The notes under the pieces were generated by a model. The model was not told the DNA's origin, did not search any database, and saw only the letters and a program-made list of their open reading frames with translations. Positions 25,364-33,566 of a DNA stretch of 64,000 nucleotides are shown here, one piece after another; the stretch's first letter is position 1, and each line of letters opens with the position of its first letter. Position numbers and translations under genes: made by a program. Source of the DNA: Verrucomicrobiaceae bacterium UBA1938. Its GTDB lineage: Bacteria > Verrucomicrobiota > Verrucomicrobiia > Verrucomicrobiales > Verrucomicrobiaceae. The stretch is taken from the NCBI GenBank assembly GCA_002336895.1, contig DDFC01000011.1, positions 175,695 through 239,694 of the forward strand, in the 5' to 3' direction.

Positions 25364-25715
25364 ACCAAAACTCAATCTGTTCAGGCATATTGATTTTATC
25401 GGGTGGATGATTCCGTTTGTAGTCGTTGCCGCTGACACAAATGCCCCGCGTCCACTGAGCATCAGTCAAAAAAAGCACGCGTACATTGCCTGCTTCCGGC
25501 ACCATCTTCTGCAGGCGCTCGGCATGCTTCTCCATGCGGTCCACATCCGGGCAGGCACGCGTATAGACGCTGAACTGCACCATGAAGAATCCATCCTCCA
25601 GCAGCGCATTACGAAACTCCGCGGCCTTTCTGCGCTGCGCCTTCGTCAGCACTGGCAGGTCAAACATGACAAGCATCCAGCCCATGCGGTAAGGGGAGAG
25701 TTTTTCTTTGGCCAT
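25362..25715 (-). CDS. cas2: CRISPR-associated endoribonuclease Cas2
   Basis: This 117-residue protein has the Cas2 ferredoxin-like fold: the first strand MLVMFDLPVLTKAQRRKA carries the conserved Asp, and FFMVQFSVYTR and VRVLFLTDAQW follow. It is a structural part of the Cas1-Cas2 spacer-integration complex. It is the last gene of the cas9-cas1-cas2 operon, 19 bp after cas1. No csn2 or cas4 accompanies it, which supports subtype II-C. Confidence 0.95.
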   Translation of the reverse strand: MAKEKLSPYRMGWMLVMFDLPVLTKAQRRKAAEFRNALLEDGFFMVQFSVYTRACPDVDRMEKHAERLQKMVPEAGNVRVLFLTDAQWTRGICVSGNDYKRNHPPDKINMPEQIEFW

Positions 25716-25734
25716 GCGGCCCTCCAGGTTGGCT

Positions 25735-26634
25735 TCAGTTCAGGGCGGGCACCCACAGCGGCTCAGGGCTCAGGTGGCTGTAGCAGTCCGTCAGCGTGGC
25801 GGCGCTCTTGTCGATCGCATCCAGCAGCTTCAGCGAAAACGGTTCTCTCTCTACTCGGCGTTCCCGCAGCTCGCGCCCGATCTTCCGGCACCACGCCGCT
25901 TCGGTGATCTCTGGCTCGTTCTGCATGAAGTCCGCAAGCATGCAGTCCACAAAGGGGCGGTAGGGCTCCATCAGATCATACACCAAGGGATCAGCCTTGT
26001 AGCGCGCCACATGCCCCACCCCCAGCAGCGGGCTCAGGCCATGTACGATCAGGGAGCGGTGGCATAGCGCCGCCAGCACCGTGTAGCCATAGTTCAGCAT
26101 CCGGTTCGGTGGCGTGTTCAGTTTGCGGTCACGCTTCGTCGCACTCCATCCGATGCTGGGAAAATAGAGCTGCCAGTATTTTTTGGCGCAGTTCCCTTCA
26201 TCCACCTGCTTGATTCTCATGGCCCGGTCCAGGTGCGCGCTGAAAAGCTCACGCTGCCTCAGAACCGCCTGCTGGTTGGCCGTTTTGCCCAGCAGCAACC
26301 GGTTCCAGATTCGCTCATTCAGGCGTTCAGGCTGCCGGGCTTGATTCAGATAGGCGCGGGTGTCGATGATGCGCGGCAGCGGCGTCGTCACCCCCACAGG
26401 CCGGTAGCTCTCGTCGCAGTGCAGGATCAGCCCGTCCTGCTCCAAAATGCCCGAGATGGCATTGCTCGTCAGCGTGACCCCGCGCGCCGCAATGACCACC
26501 GCACGGATGTCTTCCAGCGGCAGCTTCTTTTCCGCTGCATCGGCGGCATCCTTGGGTGGGCGGCACACAAGAAAGCCGCGCTCACGTGCCAGCAAAGCTC
26601 CGTGAGTCAGGATATGAACAACGTGGTAGCTCAT
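25735..26634 (-). CDS. cas1: CRISPR-associated integrase Cas1
   Basis: This 299-residue type II Cas1 shows the catalytic metal ligands Glu146 (DEGNCAKKYW), His208 (LLGVGHVARY) and Glu223 (DLMEPYRPFVD). The N-terminal beta domain includes AVVIAARGVTLTSNAI. With Cas2 it inserts new spacers at the leader end of the array. It starts 27 bp after the cas9 stop and is surely co-transcribed. Confidence 0.96.
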   Translation of the reverse strand: MSYHVVHILTHGALLARERGFLVCRPPKDAADAAEKKLPLEDIRAVVIAARGVTLTSNAISGILEQDGLILHCDESYRPVGVTTPLPRIIDTRAYLNQARQPERLNERIWNRLLLGKTANQQAVLRQRELFSAHLDRAMRIKQVDEGNCAKKYWQLYFPSIGWSATKRDRKLNTPPNRMLNYGYTVLAALCHRSLIVHGLSPLLGVGHVARYKADPLVYDLMEPYRPFVDCMLADFMQNEPEITEAAWCRKIGRELRERRVEREPFSLKLLDAIDKSAATLTDCYSHLSPEPLWVPALN

Positions 26635-26660
26635 GGTCTTTTAGATTTGGCTTTGATCAT

Positions 26661-29600
26661 TTAATCCAACCGCCGGATGTTGGGCATGTCTGGACTCGTA
26701 AACTTGCTCATGGTGATCTCCTCAAACTTTTCACCATTTGCCGCCCGTAGGGTCATTCGTCCGTCAGCTGCCTTGACCCCTAGGATCTCATATCGTCCTT
26801 TGCTTAGCAGGCGCTCAGGCTTAGGCGGCTTGTCCAGCGTCACTGTCCTCAATATTTCAGCCAGACAGCCACTTTGGAAAAAGCCAACTATGCTGATAAC
26901 ATCATTGCTCGCACGCACTTCATCCTCGACTTGCCGGGCGGATTCAAATACCCGAACAGAACGCACCACGAGCGAAGGCTTGGTGCCACGCTTTGGCTTG
27001 GCCCAGTAGATCCATTTGCCGCGATCTTCCTTTTTAGTTCGGCACCATTGCCCGCCGGTAGTGGCTTCACTTCCGTCCGCCAGCTTGCGCTTGGAAAGGT
27101 CTTTGTAGTTCACTATGTCGCCTTTATCCGCCCAGCAGGTCACTTTCTTGATTAGCGGGCCGTTCGGCTTGAGCCGAAGATGTCGAACCGTATCCAGCCA
27201 TTGCTTCTCACCTGCGACACCGCCGTCTAGACGCTCTGCGATTTCTAAAAGCATTTTTCGCACCTCGTTGTCCCGAATGGAAGTAATGGTCTTTTTGAGT
27301 TTGGCGACTCCAAACTCCTTGAGTTCACCTTCCAAAGTTTCCATGCCATAGGCCATCTTGATCACTTCACGGCGCAGCACTGCTTTGTAGCTGCCGTCCT
27401 CGCTCTGGCGCATGCCGTAGATAGTCTCGCCTAGAACAGGCTTTTCGATCCTCAGAGGCTCAGGCATGACACGACTGAGTTCTCTTCTGAAATGCGCCTG
27501 CCAGTCCTTTTCCGTGTTGGGCAGCCCGAACCATATTTCTCTTTTGCCCCCGTCTGCCGCCCAATGAGGGAGAAACGAAAGAACCATGGCATCCAGGGCA
27601 TGGTGGCGTTTGTCATCACGACACTTCTTGTCCAGAGCCTCGAACGCCTTTCTGACGGCAAGGCGCTGCACCTTCATTTTCTCAGGGGAGGCATCAGATT
27701 CATACATCTCCCGAAGCTTCGCTCGTTCCTTATCAATTTCGGCCTCCAGTGCTTCCACTCGGCCCGGCTCGCCCAAAACCCGGTAAAGTTTATACTTCTG
27801 TGCCACCTGATTGGTGGCGCTCCCGGGCACAACCACCACCCGCCTTTCCTGTCCTTCAAAATTCAGCGACCAGCCAAACTTAAGGCAGACGAGCACTTGG
27901 GAAAGCTTCGCAATCCAGGCTGTCTGTTGCAACGCAGCCCTGCTTTGAATCATTTTCATGGCCTCTTTCTCATCGCGTGTGCATAGAAGCTTTTTCTTGA
28001 AACCGCCGATTTTGCTTCTTTCCACTCGGGTGACAAAACTGTCCCACTCCACGCCTTCACGCGCCATCCAGACAGCATGCCAGTCCTTGTCTTGCCGTGC
28101 ATTACATGGAGCACACGCCACCGTCAGATTGTTGTAGGCGCGCGGCCCACCTCTGCTCTTGGCAACGATGTGCGCAAGATGCGTCTGATCAAAGGCGACT
28201 CCATCCTTGGGCGCATGCGTCGATTTTGGATTGCCTATGGTACATCCGCAAAGAAGGCAAGCGCCCCCTTGGTCCTTGAGCAGTTGCCAGCGCATCACCT
28301 CTGCATCGGTCGCATCCCTGCCCAGTTCTGACCTCGCCAGAATATTGGCGTCACGCCGATCATTCTGGAACTTGATAAGTTTCCTTTTTTTCTCCGAGTC
28401 CCTGCCCATGAACTCATCGCGCACAAACTCAACCACAACCCTTTCAGGCCGTTTGTCTGGCTCCAGGAACTCCGTCAGCAGTTTATTCAGCAGTCCAAGT
28501 CGATGCCTGATGATCGGATTGACCTCGGCGGCGATCATTCGATTGATGGCGTCTTCTCTGCCCTGCTGATCGTCTTGCTGAGCCTCTTGATTGAAGGTCT
28601 GCAAACGTTCATCACGGATGCTGATCTGCTCCCATGAGTCTCCTAGACTCGCTAAAAAATCAAGATCCTGCACCACCAGGCCGTGCAGGCGTGCTTTCTC
28701 TCCTTCGTAAAAGCCCCCCTCTTTGTCCACCAGCCGTACATCATACCGAAGCTGGCCCCAGGTGCCTATGTTCTTGATCTCACAAACAAGTTCATCGGCA
28801 TTGGACAGTTGCAGCAGCTTTCCATGAAACTCTTTTGGAGAGAGCCCGCTCAGCAATAATGCTCTTACCAATCGCAATGCTGGGCGGGACATGCGAGACC
28901 TTCCCTTGACACGAGGTTTGTCGATGAGCTTGCCATCATTGGAATCCTCCTGCCCAGGCTTGGGTCGTGCATTCTCAAGCACATTCTCATTCAACCAGTT
29001 AGTGAGGTCTGTTTTGGTGATCGCCTCTTTGAGAGACGGTTTGTGCATGCGCTCAATCACAGTTGAACGAAAATGATCCTGGTACAACCTGCGAATTTCC
29101 GTCGCACTCAGCCAGTCGCGCTCCTTCTGTGCAAGCTCAGAATCTGGTTTCCCCGGCGTGAATCGGAAGTTTTTCACTTGGAGCAAAAAAGACACTTCGG
29201 CGGCGAGCAATTTGTCATTCAAGACAATTTTTCCGTCATCGTCCCAATCCAGATCACACTTGGCGGAATGGTAGCGTTTAATGAGCACGCAAGGACCGGG
29301 GCCGCGGTTGTCGAAAGTGGGGGCCTTTTGTGCCAGCGCACCTTGATACTCCACCCACTTTCCTCTCAGTTCCCCTCTGGCGTACCTGCCGCCATCTTTT
29401 GCTCCCATCTCAGCCAGAGCTCTGATGCGTTTTGACTCTTCCGCTTCATTACGCCTTCTGACATTGGGGTAGGCCCACCCTGGCGGACCGTACATGATAT
29501 GCATTTCTTTTCCTTTTAATGCAGGCAGCAGTTCGCCAGCGGCAATGCAAAGTTCTAGCAGTTCCTGTTCGATAGTCTCACGATGAAAAATGACCGGCAG

Positions 29601-30587
29601 CTTTTTCTCCAGAGCCGGATGCACAGTAGTTGTTGGTTTTTGGTCTCCTTCCCTTTTCTTCAAATCCACCGCTGGATCTGCCTCATCCGCCCATTTAAGT
29701 GAAGCTGCGTTGTGCTTGGTGCGAAGTTCGATTTTTTCTGGGTTCTCTTTGCTCCAGAGAAGCATGCGCTGGGCTTCCCAAAAACACGGACGTTGGTAAC
29801 GGGGAAGTTCGTGCAGTTTCTTCAACTGTTCATCCATTTTGGAGGCGCGGGCCATGCTGGCCTGCTCATCTTCCTGCTCTCTTTTTTCTTCATCACTGAG
29901 AATTGCATGCTGTCCGGCTTCTGCGGTGCTCTGTTGCCTTGTAATTGCACGCTTCCATGGCACATAAGGGTCATACCCTCGTTTCTGAATGGCAGAATGC
30001 AGCGCCTTAAAAACCTGCCATGGTTCCAGTTTGCGCCCCTGCGCATCAATTTGTGCTTTCTCTCCCAGCAGCAGCAGGCAGCGCAGCGCAGCACCGCTAT
30101 AAACCGTGCTTGAAGCCAGTTTGTTCAAACACGCTTTGTCCTTGGTCTTTTTGCCTGGTCTCGGCGGAAACTCACGTTCAAGCCGGTAATCCGCCGGATG
30201 CTCAGAATCGAGTCTCCAATACTCGGCAACGATAACTTCTTTGCCATCAGTACCCTTTTCTTTCTCGATAATTTTCTTCGACTGCTGGCCTCGCAGAACA
30301 GCCTCTGGCATGTTGGCATCTTCAGAAAAGACCTTCCTAAGCCACTTTTCGCGTTCCAGATGCGAAGTGCGCGTCCTCCACATTCGCCGTCTGGTTCGTT
30401 CTGTCTTCAGCTGTCCCCAGTCCCCCGGTAGAGTGCAGGAGCGCACGATGGGAAAGCTGAACTGCCTGCTATCCCCTTCGCCGCTGCGTTCCTGAAGGGC
30501 GATTCCATACGATCCGATGCCGAGGTCAAGCGCCAGGATACGCTGAAGAGGCGGCGGCTGAGTTTGCCCGGAAATGCTGTTGCTCAT
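26661..30587 (-). CDS. cas9: CRISPR-associated endonuclease Cas9, type II-C
   Basis: The protein has 1308 residues. RuvC-I is ILALDLGIGSYGIAL with Asp21. An Arg-rich bridge helix follows (about 64-87), then a long REC region (about 90-690). RuvC-II is RPERVVVEFVRDEF with Glu720. The HNH domain (about 770-840) has CLLCGC, the catalytic His806 in HLAHIVAKSRGG, Asn820 and CAPCN. RuvC-III is HHALDAMVLSF with Asp999; the WED/PAM-interacting region is the last 250 or so residues. Two CxxC pairs frame the HNH as a zinc ribbon, and the usual Asp before the catalytic His is Ala. It is long for II-C, though large members exist. G+C is visibly lower than in neighbours, suggesting transfer. The first codon overlaps no gene. 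Confidence 0.97.
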   Translation of the reverse strand: MSNSISGQTQPPPLQRILALDLGIGSYGIALQERSGEGDSRQFSFPIVRSCTLPGDWGQLKTERTRRRMWRTRTSHLEREKWLRKVFSEDANMPEAVLRGQQSKKIIEKEKGTDGKEVIVAEYWRLDSEHPADYRLEREFPPRPGKKTKDKACLNKLASSTVYSGAALRCLLLLGEKAQIDAQGRKLEPWQVFKALHSAIQKRGYDPYVPWKRAITRQQSTAEAGQHAILSDEEKREQEDEQASMARASKMDEQLKKLHELPRYQRPCFWEAQRMLLWSKENPEKIELRTKHNAASLKWADEADPAVDLKKREGDQKPTTTVHPALEKKLPVIFHRETIEQELLELCIAAGELLPALKGKEMHIMYGPPGWAYPNVRRRNEAEESKRIRALAEMGAKDGGRYARGELRGKWVEYQGALAQKAPTFDNRGPGPCVLIKRYHSAKCDLDWDDDGKIVLNDKLLAAEVSFLLQVKNFRFTPGKPDSELAQKERDWLSATEIRRLYQDHFRSTVIERMHKPSLKEAITKTDLTNWLNENVLENARPKPGQEDSNDGKLIDKPRVKGRSRMSRPALRLVRALLLSGLSPKEFHGKLLQLSNADELVCEIKNIGTWGQLRYDVRLVDKEGGFYEGEKARLHGLVVQDLDFLASLGDSWEQISIRDERLQTFNQEAQQDDQQGREDAINRMIAAEVNPIIRHRLGLLNKLLTEFLEPDKRPERVVVEFVRDEFMGRDSEKKRKLIKFQNDRRDANILARSELGRDATDAEVMRWQLLKDQGGACLLCGCTIGNPKSTHAPKDGVAFDQTHLAHIVAKSRGGPRAYNNLTVACAPCNARQDKDWHAVWMAREGVEWDSFVTRVERSKIGGFKKKLLCTRDEKEAMKMIQSRAALQQTAWIAKLSQVLVCLKFGWSLNFEGQERRVVVVPGSATNQVAQKYKLYRVLGEPGRVEALEAEIDKERAKLREMYESDASPEKMKVQRLAVRKAFEALDKKCRDDKRHHALDAMVLSFLPHWAADGGKREIWFGLPNTEKDWQAHFRRELSRVMPEPLRIEKPVLGETIYGMRQSEDGSYKAVLRREVIKMAYGMETLEGELKEFGVAKLKKTITSIRDNEVRKMLLEIAERLDGGVAGEKQWLDTVRHLRLKPNGPLIKKVTCWADKGDIVNYKDLSKRKLADGSEATTGGQWCRTKKEDRGKWIYWAKPKRGTKPSLVVRSVRVFESARQVEDEVRASNDVISIVGFFQSGCLAEILRTVTLDKPPKPERLLSKGRYEILGVKAADGRMTLRAANGEKFEEITMSKFTSPDMPNIRRLD

Positions 30588-31002
30588 AATTATTGCGTAG
30601 TAGTTGTCGGCTTCAAACCGCCTCGCCGATGCTGCCTTTGCCCAAGTCGAATGCCCAGATGGTGCTCATATGATGGTCCAAATTAGCAAAGTGCTTTGCA
30701 AACCACAAGTAGGCAGAACCACTCTCATCATTCCACTCTCTCGATTGGAATCATGCCGGCCGCATCAGTTTGTGGCCGGAGCGATGAGCTTCTGGTCCCT
30801 CTCAGCACCGCCGTAAAAAACCGCCGAAATGTGGATTTTTTGCTAACCCTGGGGCGAATCGGGCGTTAGTAGTACCAGAGGGCAGTCGCATGGCAGTTTT
30901 GCCGCAGGCTTCCTCATCCGCGCATAGGACAATGGCCCCACTGGGAACGACTTCAAAGTCCGCGTTGCACGTCACCACGAACAATGCAAACCTAGTACCC
31001 AT
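30588..31002. other. Intergenic region upstream of cas9
   Basis: This 415-bp gap separates the divergent cas operon and tatA. I see no convincing gene or hairpin. It is mixed in composition and should contain both promoters; an AATAATTATG context precedes the cas9 start. Confidence 0.5.
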
Positions 31003-31263
31003 ATGAACCCCACATCCATCCTCGCTATCGGACCGCTCGGCACCCCCGAGATGATCATCATCGGCGTCCTCATCCTCGTGCTCTTCGGCGCGAAAAAGCT
31101 CCCCACCTTTGCCCGCAGCCTGGGCAAGAGCATGGGCGAGTTTAAGAAAGCCCGCACCGAATTTGAGCAGGAGCTGCAGAACGCGCAGGACGAAGCCGTG
31201 CAGCCGAAAATCCAGTCTCCGCAGGAGAAGCGCCAGCCGGTGGCGAATGTCGAAGATTCCTAG
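31003..31263 (+). CDS. tatA: Sec-independent protein translocase TatA/E
   Basis: This 86-residue protein has one N-terminal transmembrane helix (MIIIGVLILVLFGAKKLP), the FG hinge, an amphipathic helix (FARSLGKSMGEFKKA) and a polar tail, the standard TatA layout. It would form the protein-conducting part of the twin-arginine pathway. tatB and tatC are not in the window. It begins the plus-strand unit with the exported EEP protein. Confidence 0.9.
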   Translation: MNPTSILAIGPLGTPEMIIIGVLILVLFGAKKLPTFARSLGKSMGEFKKARTEFEQELQNAQDEAVQPKIQSPQEKRQPVANVEDS

Positions 31264-31281
31264 CCGAATCCATTCGCTGGC

Positions 31282-32232
31282 ATGCTGCCACTCCTACCAT
31301 CCACGCGGCGGGTCCTCGGACTCGCCGTTTTTTTTGCCCTGGCCATGTCCCTGCCCATGCCGCTGGGCGCGCAGGAGGCGGCCCCCGGGCAGGTTACCTT
31401 TTGCAGCTACAACCTGAAAAACTGGCTGAGCCTGGAAGAAAGCGGCGGCCAGCGCGCCTACCACAAGCCCGAGACGGAGCGCGAGCGCGTGGTGCAAACG
31501 CTGGTGGCCATCCACCCGGACATCCTGGGCGTGTGCGAGATCGGCACCGCCGATGATCTGGCCGAGCTGCAGCAGCGGCTGGAAAAAGCGGGCCTGGAGC
31601 TGCCCTACACCGAGCTGGCGCACGGCGGGGATGAGACGCGACGGCTGGCCCTGCTCTCCCGCCTGCCCATCAAGGCGCGCAACTCCCAGACGGCGCTGAC
31701 CTACCAGATGGGCGCGCAGACGCTGCCCATGCAGCGCGGCATCCTGGACGTGACGATCTCCCTCACACCCACCTTTGACCTGCACCTGCTGGGCGTGCAC
31801 CTGAAGTCCATGCGCCCGATCCCGGACGCCGATCAGGCCCTGATGCGGCGCAACGAGGCGCGGCTGCTGCGCCTGCACCTAGACGCCCTCTTTGCCAAGG
31901 AGCCCGCCGCCTGCGTCCTGGCCTATGGCGACTTCAACGCCCAGCGCAACGACCCGGCGCTGGTGGAGGTGATGGGAGGCCTGCGCACGGCGGACACCGC
32001 CATGGCGGACCTGCTGCTGCGAGATCCCCACGGCGAGGTGTGGACGCATTTCTGGGACGAGGCGGATGTGTACTCCCGCCTGGACTACTGCCTGACCAGC
32101 CGCCTGCTGCGCCCCTTCATCGACACCCGCAGCTCCGGCATCCACGCCGAGCCCGACTTTCACAAAGCCAGCGACCACCGCCCGCTGGTGATCAAGATCA
32201 ATCTCGATCCAAGCACCCAAAGGCGCAGGTAA
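31282..32232 (+). CDS. Secreted endonuclease/exonuclease/phosphatase family protein
   Basis: This 316-residue protein has a signal peptide (about residues 1-34) and the EEP metal-dependent fold: VTFCSYNLKNW, DILGVCEIG, LLGVHLKS, LAYGDFNAQ and the closing SDHRPLVIKI. These carry the expected Asn, Glu, Asp-x-Asn and Asp-His catalytic residues. It may be an extracellular nuclease or phosphodiesterase. It follows tatA by 18 bp; the signal sequence has no clear twin-arginine motif. Confidence 0.8.
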   Translation: MLPLLPSTRRVLGLAVFFALAMSLPMPLGAQEAAPGQVTFCSYNLKNWLSLEESGGQRAYHKPETERERVVQTLVAIHPDILGVCEIGTADDLAELQQRLEKAGLELPYTELAHGGDETRRLALLSRLPIKARNSQTALTYQMGAQTLPMQRGILDVTISLTPTFDLHLLGVHLKSMRPIPDADQALMRRNEARLLRLHLDALFAKEPAACVLAYGDFNAQRNDPALVEVMGGLRTADTAMADLLLRDPHGEVWTHFWDEADVYSRLDYCLTSRLLRPFIDTRSSGIHAEPDFHKASDHRPLVIKINLDPSTQRRR

Positions 32233-32244
32233 GGCGGGGACGGA

Positions 32245-32398
32245 GTTACAAGTTTAAAGTTATAAGTTTCAAGTTGGCTTCGCCCGCAGCGGAGGTTGGA
32301 GTATTGCCAGGAGGTGGATGCCCGTGGTGTGCTGAATGCCCCTTCCAGCGGAAGCTCCGTGTGACTTGAAACTTTAAACCTGAAACTTGGAACTTGAT
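32245..32398. repeat. AT-rich AAGTTTAAAGTT inverted repeats
   Basis: AAGTTTAAAGTTATAAG...TTTCAAG (about 32250-32275) faces ACTTGAAACTTTAAACC...AACTTG (about 32360-32397). The pair lies in the convergent gap between the EEP and NHL genes. Similar short motifs occur at 4970-5020 and 6231-6253. Confidence 0.6.
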
Positions 32399-33451
32399 TT
32401 ACTGCTTCACGATCTTGAGCACGCGATTGTTGTAGCTGTCGGTGATGTAGAGTTCGCCAGACTGGGGGTGGATAGTGACGCCATGGGGGCGGGAGAGCTG
32501 GCACTGGGTGGGGTCTCCACCCACGCCTGCGCTGCCCTGCTTGCCGGTGCCGGCGATGCGCTCGATTTTCCCGGTGGCAGGCACAAAGCGACGGACGAGA
32601 TGGGCTTCGGCGTCGGCGATGATGACGGTGTCGTCCCGGTCCACGCAGAGGTGCTTGGGGCCGTTCATGGTGGCGTCCAGCGCAGGGCCGCCGTCCCCTT
32701 CCCCGCCTTTTTTGCCGCTGGCATTCACCACGGTGCGGATGTGGCCGGATTTGTCCACCACACGGAGGGCGTTGCCATTGCGTTCGAGGATGTAGATGTT
32801 TCCCTGGCGGTCCGGGGCCACGGCACGGGGATCGGAAAGCGGAGCATCCACGGCCAGAGCGCCGTCTTCGGGGCGGCCTCGTTTGCCATTCCCGGCGATG
32901 ACGCGTCTTTTGTGCGTGCCCAGGTCCAGCTCGTGCACCTGGAGGAGGTCGGCGATGTAGAGCTTGGTGCCTTCAAAGTTGAGCGTGATGCAGTAGGGGC
33001 CGTTGCCCTTTTCCTTGCCCGCAGGTGCGTGCCAGCCTTCCAGTGCTGAGACGATGCGCGCCTTCACATCCACCACACGTACGCGGCCGTTCCAGGTGTC
33101 GCCGATGAGCACTTTGTCGTCGGGCAGGATGGCGAGATTGTGCGGGCCGTTGAACTGTGCGCGGATGGCCTGGCCGCCATCGCCGCTGTCTCCGGGCTTC
33201 AGCTGCCCGGCCACGTGCTGGATGGTGCCGCCGCCGTCCACCTGCAGCAGGCGGTTTCCAGAAACCATCTCGACGATCCACATGTGGCCGCCGGAGTCGA
33301 AGGCGGTGCCAAAGGGCTCCTTGAGCACGGCATCGGTAGCGGCGATGTCCATGGCATCCTGCGTGCCGCCTCCGGCCACCAGCACGATCTGGTCTGAATA
33401 AGCGCTGAGTGGCAGGCAGAGGGCGAGGAGGCAGGTGCGGAGAGTGAGCAT
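32399..33451 (-). CDS. Secreted NHL-repeat protein
   Basis: Starting at 33451 (MLTLRTCLLALCLPLSAYS) gives a signal peptide and 350 residues. The rest is a beta-propeller of NHL repeats, with recurring units such as GPHNLAILPDDKVLIGDTWN, DPRAVAPDRQGNIYILERN, GPKHLCVDRDDTVIIADAE and RPHGVTIHPQSGELYITDSY. The ORF extends farther upstream but those codons are not credible. Such propellers bind ligands or act as gluconolactonase-like enzymes; the role here is unknown. Confidence 0.75.
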   Translation of the reverse strand: MLTLRTCLLALCLPLSAYSDQIVLVAGGGTQDAMDIAATDAVLKEPFGTAFDSGGHMWIVEMVSGNRLLQVDGGGTIQHVAGQLKPGDSGDGGQAIRAQFNGPHNLAILPDDKVLIGDTWNGRVRVVDVKARIVSALEGWHAPAGKEKGNGPYCITLNFEGTKLYIADLLQVHELDLGTHKRRVIAGNGKRGRPEDGALAVDAPLSDPRAVAPDRQGNIYILERNGNALRVVDKSGHIRTVVNASGKKGGEGDGGPALDATMNGPKHLCVDRDDTVIIADAEAHLVRRFVPATGKIERIAGTGKQGSAGVGGDPTQCQLSRPHGVTIHPQSGELYITDSYNNRVLKIVKQ

Positions 33452-33566
33452 GGTGATGATGAATACTGAATGAGCGCCGACTTTTTTCCAACCGATTTGC
33501 CCTCTTAGAATCGTTCCATTTACAGATTTTTTCTCAGTCGGCATGCCTGATGCTTTGTGGTAGAGG

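Noticed and set aside
25724..30600. An additional cas gene (csn2 or cas4) or an accessory protein in the CRISPR operon
   Set aside because: The gaps between cas9, cas1 and cas2 are 19-27 bp and no other frame on either strand has a domain.
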